In this document: positions 26,692-35,853 of the stretch, piece by piece
Position numbering within the stretch: the stretch's first letter is position 1
Layout: each line of letters opens with the position of its first letter
Source: Eubacteriales bacterium
GTDB taxonomy: Bacteria > Bacillota > Clostridia > Peptostreptococcales > Anaerovoracaceae
Assembly: GCA_028680875.1 (NCBI GenBank)
Contig: JAQUJQ010000002.1
Coordinates: forward strand, 1 to 38,348
Length of the DNA stretch: 38,348 bases
Direction: 5' to 3'
Position numbers and translations under genes: made by a program
The notes under the pieces: generated by a model
What the model was told of the DNA's origin: nothing
The model's input: only the letters and a program-made list of their open reading frames with translations
Database searches by the model: none

Positions 26692-28659
26692 TTATTCTAT
26701 TTCTCGAATTAATTCCCGTATTTCCTCTAGTGTTTCCTCTACCGATTTATCCGATTGAGCCCCGGCTGTAGCCAAATGTCCGCCCCCTCCCAGCTTTTCC
26801 ATGATGGTCTGGACGTTAACCTCTCCAAGTGATCGGGCACTGATTACAGTAATACCGTCTTCATTGCTTCCCACAACGAAACTGGCTCGTATATCCTGAA
26901 TATTCAATAGTTCGTCTGCTGCCTGGGAAGTGATAATATGAACATTGGGATGATGTCCTTCACAGGAAGAAAGTGCAAATCCTCCGGAAAGAATTTCTGC
27001 ATCCGCTATGATTTCCGCTTTCAACTTAAAAGAATCCATATCTGTTTGGAAGTATTGCCGAACACTGGCGGTATCTGCTCCGTTCCTTCTTAGCCAGGAT
27101 GCAGCTTCAAAGGTACGTACCCCGGTCTTAATGGAAAAGCTCTTGGTATCTACTGTAATCCCGGCTAAAAGTGCTTCTGCCTCCAGTTTCTCCACCATTT
27201 TTTTCCCATCCCCAATATATTGAAGGATCTCTGTAATTAATTCAGATGCCGAGGATGCATAAGCCTCCATATAAGTTAATGTTGCATTCTCTATGCTATC
27301 CTCCGATTTTCTATGATGATCAATTACAACAATTTTATCAGTCATAGATAAAAGTTCCGGACACTCCAACAGGTTAGGCCGGTGGGTATCCACAACCACT
27401 AAAAGAGTATCTTTATCTACCAGATTCTTGGCTTCCTCGCCGGAAACAAAATGATACTGTCCTGTCTCTTTAGCCTTTTTGTATATCTTCATTAAAGAGC
27501 TGCCATAGGTATTGATGAGAATTGCTCCTTCTTTGTTTCGATTCTTTACAATACGACTGATGCCTAAAGATGATCCGAAGGAGTCCATATCCGGATTCCT
27601 GTGCCCCATAATAAGCACCTTGCCGGACTGATCAATCAACTGCCGCAGGGCATGGGCCATAATCCTGGATTTACCTTTATTTCTTTTTTCTACAGTTTGC
27701 AGCTTGCCACCATAATATTCAATTTTATTTTTACGCTTAACAACAGCTTGATCCCCTCCCCTGCCCAGGGCAAGATCTAATGCCGCACCTGCAAATTCCT
27801 CCAGCTCCACAAGATTCTTGCCTCCTACGCCAATACCGATGGAAAGAGAAGGAGGAAAATCTCCATCCGTCTCAATCCCGCGAACATCATCAAGAATACT
27901 GAATTTACCTACCTCCAGCTTTTCAAAATACTTATGTTCAAAAGCTATAAAATAACGGCCGCTCTTATATCTGATTACTGTTGCAGACATTCTGGCTGCC
28001 CATTGACGGATTTCAGTTTCTATCTGAGAAGCTATGACAGATTTGCGTTCGTCTGGCGTGGCAGCGATGAGTTCGTCGTAATTGTCAACGTCTACATAAG
28101 CGTAACATAATTTTTCATCTTTATATAAATCTTTTAAAGTCTCCAGATTGGTCACATCCATCCAATATAGCATTAGAGCCCCTTCTTTTCCCTCATTGGC
28201 AAAGGAACTCATAACCCGATATGTTTTATCCTTTCGATTGACCAGTATATGCTTTTCTCCTGAAACCCCCTGGATCAGGTCTACGTATTTCAATCCTGAC
28301 AGTTGATATATATTGGAGTCCAGCATTTCAACTTCTTCGTACAACTCTGGGAATTTTTGGTTAAACCAGGTTACAATCCCCTGAGAATTAATAACACAAA
28401 GGGGTAAAGAATTATAATAGACAAAGCGACATAGAATATCTTCCATTTCGCTGGTCATCGTCTTGGCATACTCCTCCCAAAGGTTGATTCGTTTTCGTGA
28501 CATTTGATAGAAGTATAGGAGTAGTCCTCCTGTAATTAAAATTGCGGTCATACCTGCATAAACATTGTAATATAAAAGCCCCAAAGCAAATACAAGCAAA
28601 GCAATAATCCCTATTCTTAGATAAGGAACAACAAAGCTCTTTAATATTTTATTTCCCAT
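26692..28659 (-). CDS. gdpP: GdpP/YybT-type cyclic-di-AMP phosphodiesterase (PAS-like, degenerate GGDEF, DHH-DHHA1)
   Basis: N-terminal TMs, VLIMGHRNPDMDSFGSSLG, VVDTHRP, VIDHHRK, GGGGHLATAGAQ. Confidence 0.92.
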   Translation of the reverse strand: MGNKILKSFVVPYLRIGIIALLVFALGLLYYNVYAGMTAILITGGLLLYFYQMSRKRINLWEEYAKTMTSEMEDILCRFVYYNSLPLCVINSQGIVTWFNQKFPELYEEVEMLDSNIYQLSGLKYVDLIQGVSGEKHILVNRKDKTYRVMSSFANEGKEGALMLYWMDVTNLETLKDLYKDEKLCYAYVDVDNYDELIAATPDERKSVIASQIETEIRQWAARMSATVIRYKSGRYFIAFEHKYFEKLEVGKFSILDDVRGIETDGDFPPSLSIGIGVGGKNLVELEEFAGAALDLALGRGGDQAVVKRKNKIEYYGGKLQTVEKRNKGKSRIMAHALRQLIDQSGKVLIMGHRNPDMDSFGSSLGISRIVKNRNKEGAILINTYGSSLMKIYKKAKETGQYHFVSGEEAKNLVDKDTLLVVVDTHRPNLLECPELLSMTDKIVVIDHHRKSEDSIENATLTYMEAYASSASELITEILQYIGDGKKMVEKLEAEALLAGITVDTKSFSIKTGVRTFEAASWLRRNGADTASVRQYFQTDMDSFKLKAEIIADAEILSGGFALSSCEGHHPNVHIITSQAADELLNIQDIRASFVVGSNEDGITVISARSLGEVNVQTIMEKLGGGGHLATAGAQSDKSVEETLEEIRELIREIE

Positions 28660-28728
28660 ATTAAACTCCTCACAGCCTCTTGTGCAGATCTGTCAGATTA
28701 CTTTTTTTTCATACCGGTTGGAATTTTA

Positions 28729-28737
28729 ATTATACCA
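28729..28737 (-). promoter_or_regulatory. Candidate extended -10 promoter upstream of gdpP
   Basis: Minus strand TGGTATAAT just downstream of the rpsR terminator. Confidence 0.45.
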
Positions 28738-28787
28738 TAAATGGATTTATAAAGAAGGCGTTTTTTACAATTTACAGAAAATATGAA

Positions 28788-28819
28788 AAGGGGACGTCGT
28801 CTCTAACCGTCGTCCCCTT
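28788..28819 (-). terminator. Intrinsic terminator of the rpsF-ssb-rpsR operon
   Basis: Minus strand AAGGGGACG...CGTCCCCTTTTC, a GC-rich stem followed by T-rich sequence, just after the rpsR stop. Confidence 0.75.
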
Positions 28820-28830
28820 GGTTTTATTTG

Positions 28831-29061
28831 TTAATCTGCTGTATAAGGCAGAAGTGCAACGATTCTCGCCCGTTTAACGGCTTTTGTCACTTCTCTTTGA
28901 TGAATGGCACAGTTCCCTGTGATTCGTTTAGGCAGAATTTTACCTCTATCCGTTATATACTTTCTTAGTTTGTCAACATCTTTATAGTCGATGGTTTCTG
29001 TCTTATCCGCACAAAACTGGCATACTTTTTTTCTTCTCATGCCACGCCTTTTTTCCATCAT
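28831..29061 (-). CDS. rpsR: 30S ribosomal protein S18
   Basis: [50 protein letters not shown]. Confidence 0.95.
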   Translation of the reverse strand: MMEKRRGMRRKKVCQFCADKTETIDYKDVDKLRKYITDRGKILPKRITGNCAIHQREVTKAVKRARIVALLPYTAD

Positions 29062-29078
29062 GGTTATATTCTCCTTTT

Positions 29079-29489
29079 CTAGAATGGGATATCATCGTCG
29101 TCATCCAATGCTTGGAATCCTTCCGGTATCCCTATAGGTTCCTTAGAAGATTGATTCTCTGATTGGGTGTCGCGTTTGTCGCCCCAATCTAAGAACTTAA
29201 CTCTATCCGCATAGACTTCCGTTGTATAGCGGGTTTCTCCACTCTGTGTTTTATAACTCCCGGTCTGTATCCTTCCCTGTATACCGACTAAACGACCTTT
29301 AGCCAAATATTTATTGCAAAGCTCCGCCGTTTTACCAAAGGTGACAATACGAATAAAATCTGCTGTCTTTTCCTTTGCCATAGGCCGGTCTACAGCAAGT
29401 GTGAAATTGGCTACGGCAGTCTCACTTTGAGGAATGTATCTTAATTCCGGATCCTTTGTCAATCTGCCGATAAGTACTACAATATTCAT
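29079..29489 (-). CDS. ssb: Single-stranded DNA-binding protein
   Basis: [35 protein letters not shown] ... acidic C-terminal tail DDDDDIPF. Confidence 0.95.
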   Translation of the reverse strand: MNIVVLIGRLTKDPELRYIPQSETAVANFTLAVDRPMAKEKTADFIRIVTFGKTAELCNKYLAKGRLVGIQGRIQTGSYKTQSGETRYTTEVYADRVKFLDWGDKRDTQSENQSSKEPIGIPEGFQALDDDDDIPF

Positions 29490-29538
29490 AATTACAACTC
29501 CTCACTTGAATGGTTACCGTACTTGTATGTTTACCGCT

Positions 29539-29826
29539 TTACTTTTCATCTTTATTGATAATGATATGTCTGATAATGCTATCAGAAATTTTAAGTTTTC
29601 GATCCAACTCCTTCGGTAGTTGAGGTTTCCCAACAAACTGAATGACTACATAATAGCCTTCTTTTTTCTTCAGAATAGGATACGCCAGTTTCCTCATTCC
29701 CCAAACATCTACTTTACCGACTTCTCCGTCAATTGCGATGATCTCTTTAACCATCTCTATGGCAGCTTCTTTTTTATCGTCTTCTAAAGCAGCTTCAATG
29801 ATGAACATGACTTCATAATTGTTCAT
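29539..29826 (-). CDS. rpsF: 30S ribosomal protein S6
   Basis: Likely start MNNYEVMFIIEAAL; GEVGKVDVWGMRKLAYPI. Confidence 0.94.
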   Translation of the reverse strand: MNNYEVMFIIEAALEDDKKEAAIEMVKEIIAIDGEVGKVDVWGMRKLAYPILKKKEGYYVVIQFVGKPQLPKELDRKLKISDSIIRHIIINKDEK

Positions 29827-29853
29827 TTTTTTCACCTCCTCATGGACTAAATG

Positions 29854-29889
29854 GCCTTGTTGTTCGGGCTTATGCCTCTCAAGCAAGGC
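29854..29889 (-). promoter_or_regulatory. Candidate S6:S18-binding rpsF leader element
   Basis: Minus strand GCCTTG-CTTGAGAGGCATAAGC-CCGAACAA-CAAGGC: a closing stem with a 3' bulge containing CCGAAC, upstream of rpsF. Confidence 0.5.
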
Positions 29890-29933
29890 AAGGAGCATAG
29901 TTCGCTTTTATTAGCAAATTTCAATGCTTATCT

Positions 29934-29961
29934 AGTATATCACAGGTTTATTGTTTTGCAA
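29934..29961 (-). promoter_or_regulatory. SigmaA-type promoter for the rpsF operon
   Basis: Minus strand TTGCAA-16 nt-TATACT with extended TGA before the -10. Confidence 0.6.
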
Positions 29962-29976
29962 GAAATATTTTTGCCA

Positions 29977-30720
29977 TCAATTATTTTGAACCGGAATGAA
30001 TTCGGTAAGCCCTTCCCTAATAATTGCTTCCACATGTTCCGCCAATTCTCCGCTTTCTTTTTTAGAAAGATTTTTTGTTGAAATAGAAGGATGGATTTTA
30101 AAATCTACCTCTGTAGGGCAAACATAGCCCTTTTCTTCAAATGCTTTATAGGTACCGTTTAAAGTTATGGGAATCACCGGTACCCCGGCTTTTGTAGCTA
30201 ATCGAAGACTTCCTTTTTTGAACTCGCCCATTTGTGAACCTTTACTTCTTGTTCCTTCAGGAAAGATGGTGAAGGAAAAGCCACGTTTAAGCAATTCCGT
30301 TCCCTCTTCAAAAGCTCGAAGGGAAGCCCTGGCATCATCCCTTTCAATAAAAATACTACGTACATCGTAAATCCATGAGCCAAAGGCAGGGAGTTTTTCT
30401 AAATCATTTTTAGCAATAAAACCAAATTGCTTATGTGGAATAGCAGCAAAAAATACAGGAATATCCCAATAGCTCTGATGATTGGATACGAAGACGACCG
30501 GTCCATCCGGAATATTTTCTAAGCCACTGACCGAAAGGCGAATTCCCGCTTTTTCACAAAGAGATTTCCCCCAGATATCTTCAGCAATTCTGATCTCAGT
30601 CTGCTCTGCTTGGTCATTTTCTAACGATCGAAACTGATGAATTCGTTTTTTATTTTCTCGAATATGGAAAAGGAATCTATAAAACCAGAGGAAAAAGGTT
30701 ATGTTTTTGATCAATATCAT
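29977..30720 (-). CDS. plsC: 1-acyl-sn-glycerol-3-phosphate acyltransferase
   Basis: SNHQSYWDIPVFF, FPEGTRSKG, KKGSLRLATKAGVPVIPITL. Confidence 0.88.
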   Translation of the reverse strand: MILIKNITFFLWFYRFLFHIRENKKRIHQFRSLENDQAEQTEIRIAEDIWGKSLCEKAGIRLSVSGLENIPDGPVVFVSNHQSYWDIPVFFAAIPHKQFGFIAKNDLEKLPAFGSWIYDVRSIFIERDDARASLRAFEEGTELLKRGFSFTIFPEGTRSKGSQMGEFKKGSLRLATKAGVPVIPITLNGTYKAFEEKGYVCPTEVDFKIHPSISTKNLSKKESGELAEHVEAIIREGLTEFIPVQNN

Positions 30721-30861
30721 TGCTGCCTCCCGGGTAAAATATATATGAAATTATAGCATAATGACACTTGCGATTCAACTTCTACTATTATAGTATAGTT
30801 TGTAGAGGCAACTCTCATTTAAATAAAGAAAGTATCAACAAGAAAAGGATAGGAGAAAAAA

Positions 30862-31773
30862 ATGCAAAAACCAATTCTTGTAATTATGGCTGCCGGTATC
30901 GGAAGCCGATTCGGTGGATTAAAGCAACTGGCACCCGTGGGTATAAACGGTGAACCTATTATTGAATTTTCTCTGTACGATGCCATAGATGCCGGTTTTG
31001 AAAAAGTTATTTTTATAATAAAAGAAGAAATCGATCTGGATTTTAAAGAATTAATCGGAAATAAAATTAAGGATTCAATCTCTGTAGAATATGTTTATCA
31101 ATCCTTGGAACAACTGCCGTCGGGTTATTCGGTCCCTGATGGCAGGATTAAACCTTGGGGGACCGGCCATGCAGTACTCCAGGCAAAGAATGTGATCGAC
31201 GCTCCCTTTGCAGTCATCAATGCAGACGATTACTATGGGAAAGATGCTTTTTCTGTAATTTTTAACTATTTAGAAAATCAAAAGACTGATCGAACACCTT
31301 ATCCTTTTGCGATGGTGGGCTATCAAATTGAAAACACTCTGACAGATTATGGGCATGTAGCCAGGGGAGTTTGTAAAATTAAGAATAATCGTTTAGAAGG
31401 TGTAGATGAAAGGCTCCGAATTGAAAAACGCGGAGATTTAATCGAGTACACAGAGGATGAAGGTATTTCCTGGCATTCCATCGAAAGGGGAACTACTGTT
31501 TCAATGAATCTTTGGGGCTTCACTCAAGAATTTCTGACCGAATTGGAAATTCGATTCCCTGGTTTCCTGGATCAGGCTTTAAAGGAAGATCCCATTAAAA
31601 AAGAATTTTTGTTGCCTGCCATTGTCAACGATCTTCTGAAAGAAGAAAAAGCAACTGTTACGGTCCTTCGTTCCAAGGATCAATGGCATGGTGTAACCTA
31701 CAGAGAAGACCTTGCTTGCGTGGCTAAGGCAATACAAAACATGCAAAAACAGGGTTTATACCCTAAGCGGTGA
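30862..31773 (+). CDS. Sugar-phosphate nucleotidyltransferase family protein
   Basis: ILVIMAAGIGSRFGGLKQLAPVGINGEPIIEFS; VINADDYYGKDAF. Confidence 0.85.
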   Translation: MQKPILVIMAAGIGSRFGGLKQLAPVGINGEPIIEFSLYDAIDAGFEKVIFIIKEEIDLDFKELIGNKIKDSISVEYVYQSLEQLPSGYSVPDGRIKPWGTGHAVLQAKNVIDAPFAVINADDYYGKDAFSVIFNYLENQKTDRTPYPFAMVGYQIENTLTDYGHVARGVCKIKNNRLEGVDERLRIEKRGDLIEYTEDEGISWHSIERGTTVSMNLWGFTQEFLTELEIRFPGFLDQALKEDPIKKEFLLPAIVNDLLKEEKATVTVLRSKDQWHGVTYREDLACVAKAIQNMQKQGLYPKR

Positions 31774-31789
31774 TCTTGGGAGGTATGCT

Positions 31790-32800
31790 ATGGCAATTCT
31801 TGTAACCGGTGGCGCCGGATATATCGGAAGTCACACCTGCGTCGAACTCCTGACCTCCGGCAAGGAAATTGTGGTTATTGATAATTTATCAAACAGCAAA
31901 GAACAATCTCTAAGTCGTGTCAAGCAAATTACCGAGAAAAATTTTCCCTTTTATCCATACGATCTTTGTAAAGAGGAAGATTTAAAAAAGGTTTTTACAC
32001 AACACGAAATCGAAAGCACGATCCATTTCGCCGGATTTAAGGCTGTAGGTGAGTCTGTCGATTTTCCATTACGTTATTATGACAATAACCTTCGTTCCAC
32101 CTTAAACCTTTTAAAGGTCATGGATTCCTTTGGAGTTAAAAACCTTGTATTTAGTTCTTCAGCTACTGTTTACGGCAACCCTCACACAGTACCAATAACA
32201 GAAGATTTTCCATTGGCGGCTACAAACCCCTATGGGGCAACAAAACTGATGATTGAACAGATTCTGAAAGACTTATTCCATGCTGACCCTGCATGGAATA
32301 TATCCATTCTGCGCTACTTTAATCCGATAGGGGCTCACGAAAGTGGTCTGATTGGAGAGAATCCAAACGGCATCCCTAACAACTTGGTCCCTTTTATCAC
32401 CCAAGTAGCTATCGGTAAGATAGATAGTTTAAAGGTTTTTGGTAATAATTACCCAACAAAAGACGGAACCGGCGTCCGAGATTACATTCATGTTGTGGAC
32501 TTGGCCAAAGGACATTTAGCCGCACTGACAACCCTGGGGAAAAAAGGTGGATTGATGGTTCACAACTTGGGTACAGGTACCGGCTATAGTGTATTAGAAA
32601 TAGTCGATGCTTTTCGTAAGGTTACCGGGAATAAAATCCCATATACTATTGTATCCCGTCGTCCCGGGGATATTGCAACTTGTTATGCAAATCCAAAGAA
32701 GGCAGAAAAAGATTTAGGCTGGCGGGCGGAAAAAGGTTTGGAAGCCATGTGCTGCGATTCCTGGCGGTGGCAGACTAAAAATCCGAATGGATATGAATAA
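31790..32800 (+). CDS. galE: UDP-glucose 4-epimerase
   Basis: MAILVTGGAGYIGSHTCVEL, SSSATVYG, NPYGATKLMIE, DYIHVVDLAKGH. Start chosen at MAILV. Confidence 0.94.
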   Translation: MAILVTGGAGYIGSHTCVELLTSGKEIVVIDNLSNSKEQSLSRVKQITEKNFPFYPYDLCKEEDLKKVFTQHEIESTIHFAGFKAVGESVDFPLRYYDNNLRSTLNLLKVMDSFGVKNLVFSSSATVYGNPHTVPITEDFPLAATNPYGATKLMIEQILKDLFHADPAWNISILRYFNPIGAHESGLIGENPNGIPNNLVPFITQVAIGKIDSLKVFGNNYPTKDGTGVRDYIHVVDLAKGHLAALTTLGKKGGLMVHNLGTGTGYSVLEIVDAFRKVTGNKIPYTIVSRRPGDIATCYANPKKAEKDLGWRAEKGLEAMCCDSWRWQTKNPNGYE

Positions 32801-32811
32801 GGAGTGATTCC

Positions 32812-33651
32812 ATGAAACTCAATGATCAATCCGAACTTTATCTACCATTTAACCAAGAATTGGAACAGTCTTTTAAAACTATTACCCATATGGTTTTTGC
32901 CGCCCACCAGGATGATATTGAAATAATGGCTCAACACGGCATCTTGTCCTGTTTTGATGACCCTAAAAACAGATTTGCCGCTGTGGTTTGTTCCGATGGA
33001 GGAGGCAGCCCCAGAACAGGTCTCTATGGAAACTATACAAATGAAGAGATGAAAAGAGTCCGTATCTTAGAACAAAAGAAGGCCGCTATGGTGGGAAATT
33101 ACTCCCTTCTGGTTCTATTGAATTATAGCAGTGCTCAGATTAAAGATCCCTGCTTTTTACCATTATTGGAGGACTTGAAAATCCTTTTACAAAAAATTCG
33201 CCCCAAAGTGATTTACACCCATAATCCGGCAGACAAGCATGATACTCACGTAGCTGTATCCCTGCGGGTTATAACTGCTTTACAAGAATTGTCTTCCACA
33301 TACCGTCCGGACATCGTATACGGCTGTGAGGTTTGGAGAGGATTAGACTGGATAAATGATAATGAGAAGGTTATCCTTGATGTTTCGGGGCATCCTGCTT
33401 TAAGAGCCTCTTTGTTGGGCGTATTTGATTCCCAAATTGAAGGAGGCAAGCGGTATGACTTGGCTGCCTTAGGCCGTCAAGCTGCAAACGCTACTTTTTA
33501 TACCTCCCATGAAACTGATGAAATCGATGCCGCAATCTATGCCATCGATTTGACTCCGCTACTGGCCGGCGGGGATGTTTGTGACTACATGAATGGCTAT
33601 ATACAACATTTTTCCTCAGATATTAATGAGAGGATCAAAAGACTAAAATAA
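32812..33651 (+). CDS. PIG-L/LmbE family deacetylase
   Basis: MVFAAHQDDIEIMAQHGI, YTHNPADKHDTHVAV zinc-binding motifs. Confidence 0.88.
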   Translation: MKLNDQSELYLPFNQELEQSFKTITHMVFAAHQDDIEIMAQHGILSCFDDPKNRFAAVVCSDGGGSPRTGLYGNYTNEEMKRVRILEQKKAAMVGNYSLLVLLNYSSAQIKDPCFLPLLEDLKILLQKIRPKVIYTHNPADKHDTHVAVSLRVITALQELSSTYRPDIVYGCEVWRGLDWINDNEKVILDVSGHPALRASLLGVFDSQIEGGKRYDLAALGRQAANATFYTSHETDEIDAAIYAIDLTPLLAGGDVCDYMNGYIQHFSSDINERIKRLK

Positions 33652-33670
33652 AACAAGAAGGTGAAAAGAT

Positions 33671-34396
33671 ATGAAACAAATTGAAACCAAAGATTATCAA
33701 GATATGAGCCGTAAAGCAGCAAATATCGTTTTTGCACAGATAATTCGAAAGGGCAACAGCATTTTAGGTTTGGCTACCGGTTCCACTATGTTGGGGTTAT
33801 ATGAAGAACTGGTAAAGATGAATCAAAAAGGAGATCTGGATTTTTCCCGTGTATCTTCTGTAAACCTCGATGAATACCTGGGATTACCGGCAATCAATCC
33901 TCAAAGCTACCGTTACTATATGAATCATAATCTATTTAATCATATCAATATTCCTTTAGAAAACACCTATCTGCCCGACGGAACCGCAGTAAATCCTGAT
34001 GAGGAATGCAGGAAATATGATGAAAGAATCCATAATATGGGCGGAATCGACCTGCAGCTCCTGGGCTTAGGCTTGGATGGGCATATCGGCTTCAATGAAC
34101 CGGGTGAAGTATTTACACGAGAAACCCACTGCGTTACATTGGATGATAGCACCATAAAGGCCAACGCACGGTTCTTTGAGAATGAAGACGAAGTACCCAA
34201 GCAGGCCATTACTATGGGAATAGGCTGTATCATGCAAGCCAGGCAGGTTCTGCTTTGTGTTAACGGGAAAGCTAAGGCTTCTATCCTAAAAGAAGTCCTA
34301 TACGGCCCGATCACTCCAAAAGTACCGGGCTCGATTCTCCAATTGCACCCCAATCTTGTAGTGGTAGCAGATAAAGAAGCCTTATTCGGTCTTTAA
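33671..34396 (+). CDS. nagB: Glucosamine-6-phosphate deaminase
   Basis: LGLATGSTMLGLYEEL, VNLDEYLGLP, LGLGLDGHIGFNEPG. Confidence 0.93.
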   Translation: MKQIETKDYQDMSRKAANIVFAQIIRKGNSILGLATGSTMLGLYEELVKMNQKGDLDFSRVSSVNLDEYLGLPAINPQSYRYYMNHNLFNHINIPLENTYLPDGTAVNPDEECRKYDERIHNMGGIDLQLLGLGLDGHIGFNEPGEVFTRETHCVTLDDSTIKANARFFENEDEVPKQAITMGIGCIMQARQVLLCVNGKAKASILKEVLYGPITPKVPGSILQLHPNLVVVADKEALFGL

Positions 34397-34405
34397 TAAT
34401 GTGAA

Positions 34406-34442
34406 ATGCCGCTGGTATGCATGCTTTGCATACCAGCGGCAT
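34406..34442. repeat. Long perfect inverted repeat between convergent nagB and the response regulator (possible bidirectional transcription barrier)
   Basis: ATGCCGCTGGTATGC-ATGCTTT-GCATACCAGCGGCAT, 15-bp arms; no good T-tract on either side. Confidence 0.75.
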
Positions 34443-34467
34443 CACTGGGTAATACTATACTCGACTC

Positions 34468-35853
34468 TTAATCGCTGTCGTTATTCAAGTTTATATTAAT
34501 ACCATAATTGTTGATTTTCCTATACAAATTTTTTTTAGCTATATCCAATACTGCAGACGCTTTTGCAACACTATTATTATTTTGCTTAAGTGTTCTGATT
34601 ATATACTGTTTTTCAAATTCAGCTCTTGCCTCACGTAAGGAAATAATCTCATTGTTTTGCTCCTCCGTTCCTCCGCAACGAATCTCGAGAGGTATATCTT
34701 CAACTGTTATCTGGCTCTTATAGGCCATAACTACTAATCTTTCGAGAATATTTCTCAGCTCTCTCACATTCCCGGGCCAATTATATTCTTCAAATATTTT
34801 TAGTACTTCAGGAGACAATGGTTCAAGTGTTTTTCTCATCTCGCGGGATAACTGTTCTAAAAAATAATTTGCTAAAAGAGGTATATCTTCAACCCGTTTT
34901 CTCAAAGGTGGCAGATTAATAGGCAACACGTTAATCCTATAGAATAAATCCTCTCTAAATCGACCTTTCTTTACTTCCTCCAATAGGTTTTTATTCGTAC
35001 ATGCTAATAAACGAAAATTTGTTTCAATTATTGTGGTTCCTCCGACTCGCTCAAATTCTTTTTCTTGTAATACCCTTAATAATTTGGCCTGCGTGTTAAG
35101 AGATAATTCTCCTATCTCATCCAGAAGTATGGTTCCATTATTTGCAATTTCAAATTTTCCTTTATGTGTCTTTTCAGCACCCGTAAAAGAGCCTTTTTCA
35201 TGACCAAACAACTCACTTTCCAGCAAACTTTCCGTTAGAGCCGCACAATTTACCTTTATAAAAGGTTTTTCAGCCCTTTCGCTTTGGTAGTGGATTGTAT
35301 TTGCAACAATTTCCTTACCCGTACCACTCTCCCCTGTAATTAGAACAGTAGTAGATGTTGGAGCTAACGTAAGTATTTTTTTTCTTATTTCTTCTATTTC
35401 TTTATTTCTCCCAATAAGCGGAGTAAATCCAACAATTTCTGCCACCTGTTGCCGCAGCAGATTATTTTCATTACGAATAGTATAGAACTCCATGGCACGC
35501 TCAACCATAATCAATAATGCTTCAATATCTACAGGTTTAGCCATATAGGTGAACGCACCTTCATTTACGGATTCCAAAGCTCCTTCAATACTTCCCTCTG
35601 CGGTAAGCATAATCACTTGAATACTATTATTATACATCTTAATCATTTGCAACAATTCCATGCCATTGAGTTTTGGCATTATGATATCAGAGATTACGAC
35701 TCCGGCATTATTGCTTTTTATTAATTCAATTGCTTTTGTACTGTCACTCGTAGCAATTACATTATAGTTCTTATGCTTTAAAATATTTTCATACATTTTT
35801 AAAACTTGTACGTCGTCATCAATTAGAACTATATTGATATTATCATGCTTCAT
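34468..35853 (-). CDS. Sigma54-dependent NtrC-family response regulator (REC-AAA+-Fis HTH)
   Basis: IVLIDDDVQVLKMYE; GESGTGKEIVANTIH; ELFGHEKGSFTGAEKTHKGKFE; C-terminal Fis-like HTH. Confidence 0.92.
   Translation of the reverse strand: MKHDNINIVLIDDDVQVLKMYENILKHKNYNVIATSDSTKAIELIKSNNAGVVISDIIMPKLNGMELLQMIKMYNNSIQVIMLTAEGSIEGALESVNEGAFTYMAKPVDIEALLIMVERAMEFYTIRNENNLLRQQVAEIVGFTPLIGRNKEIEEIRKKILTLAPTSTTVLITGESGTGKEIVANTIHYQSERAEKPFIKVNCAALTESLLESELFGHEKGSFTGAEKTHKGKFEIANNGTILLDEIGELSLNTQAKLLRVLQEKEFERVGGTTIIETNFRLLACTNKNLLEEVKKGRFREDLFYRINVLPINLPPLRKRVEDIPLLANYFLEQLSREMRKTLEPLSPEVLKIFEEYNWPGNVRELRNILERLVVMAYKSQITVEDIPLEIRCGGTEEQNNEIISLREARAEFEKQYIIRTLKQNNNSVAKASAVLDIAKKNLYRKINNYGININLNNDSD

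Noticed and set aside
33967-34353. 128-aa minus-strand ORF opposite nagB
   Set aside because: Antisense shadow; nagB has strong conserved motifs.
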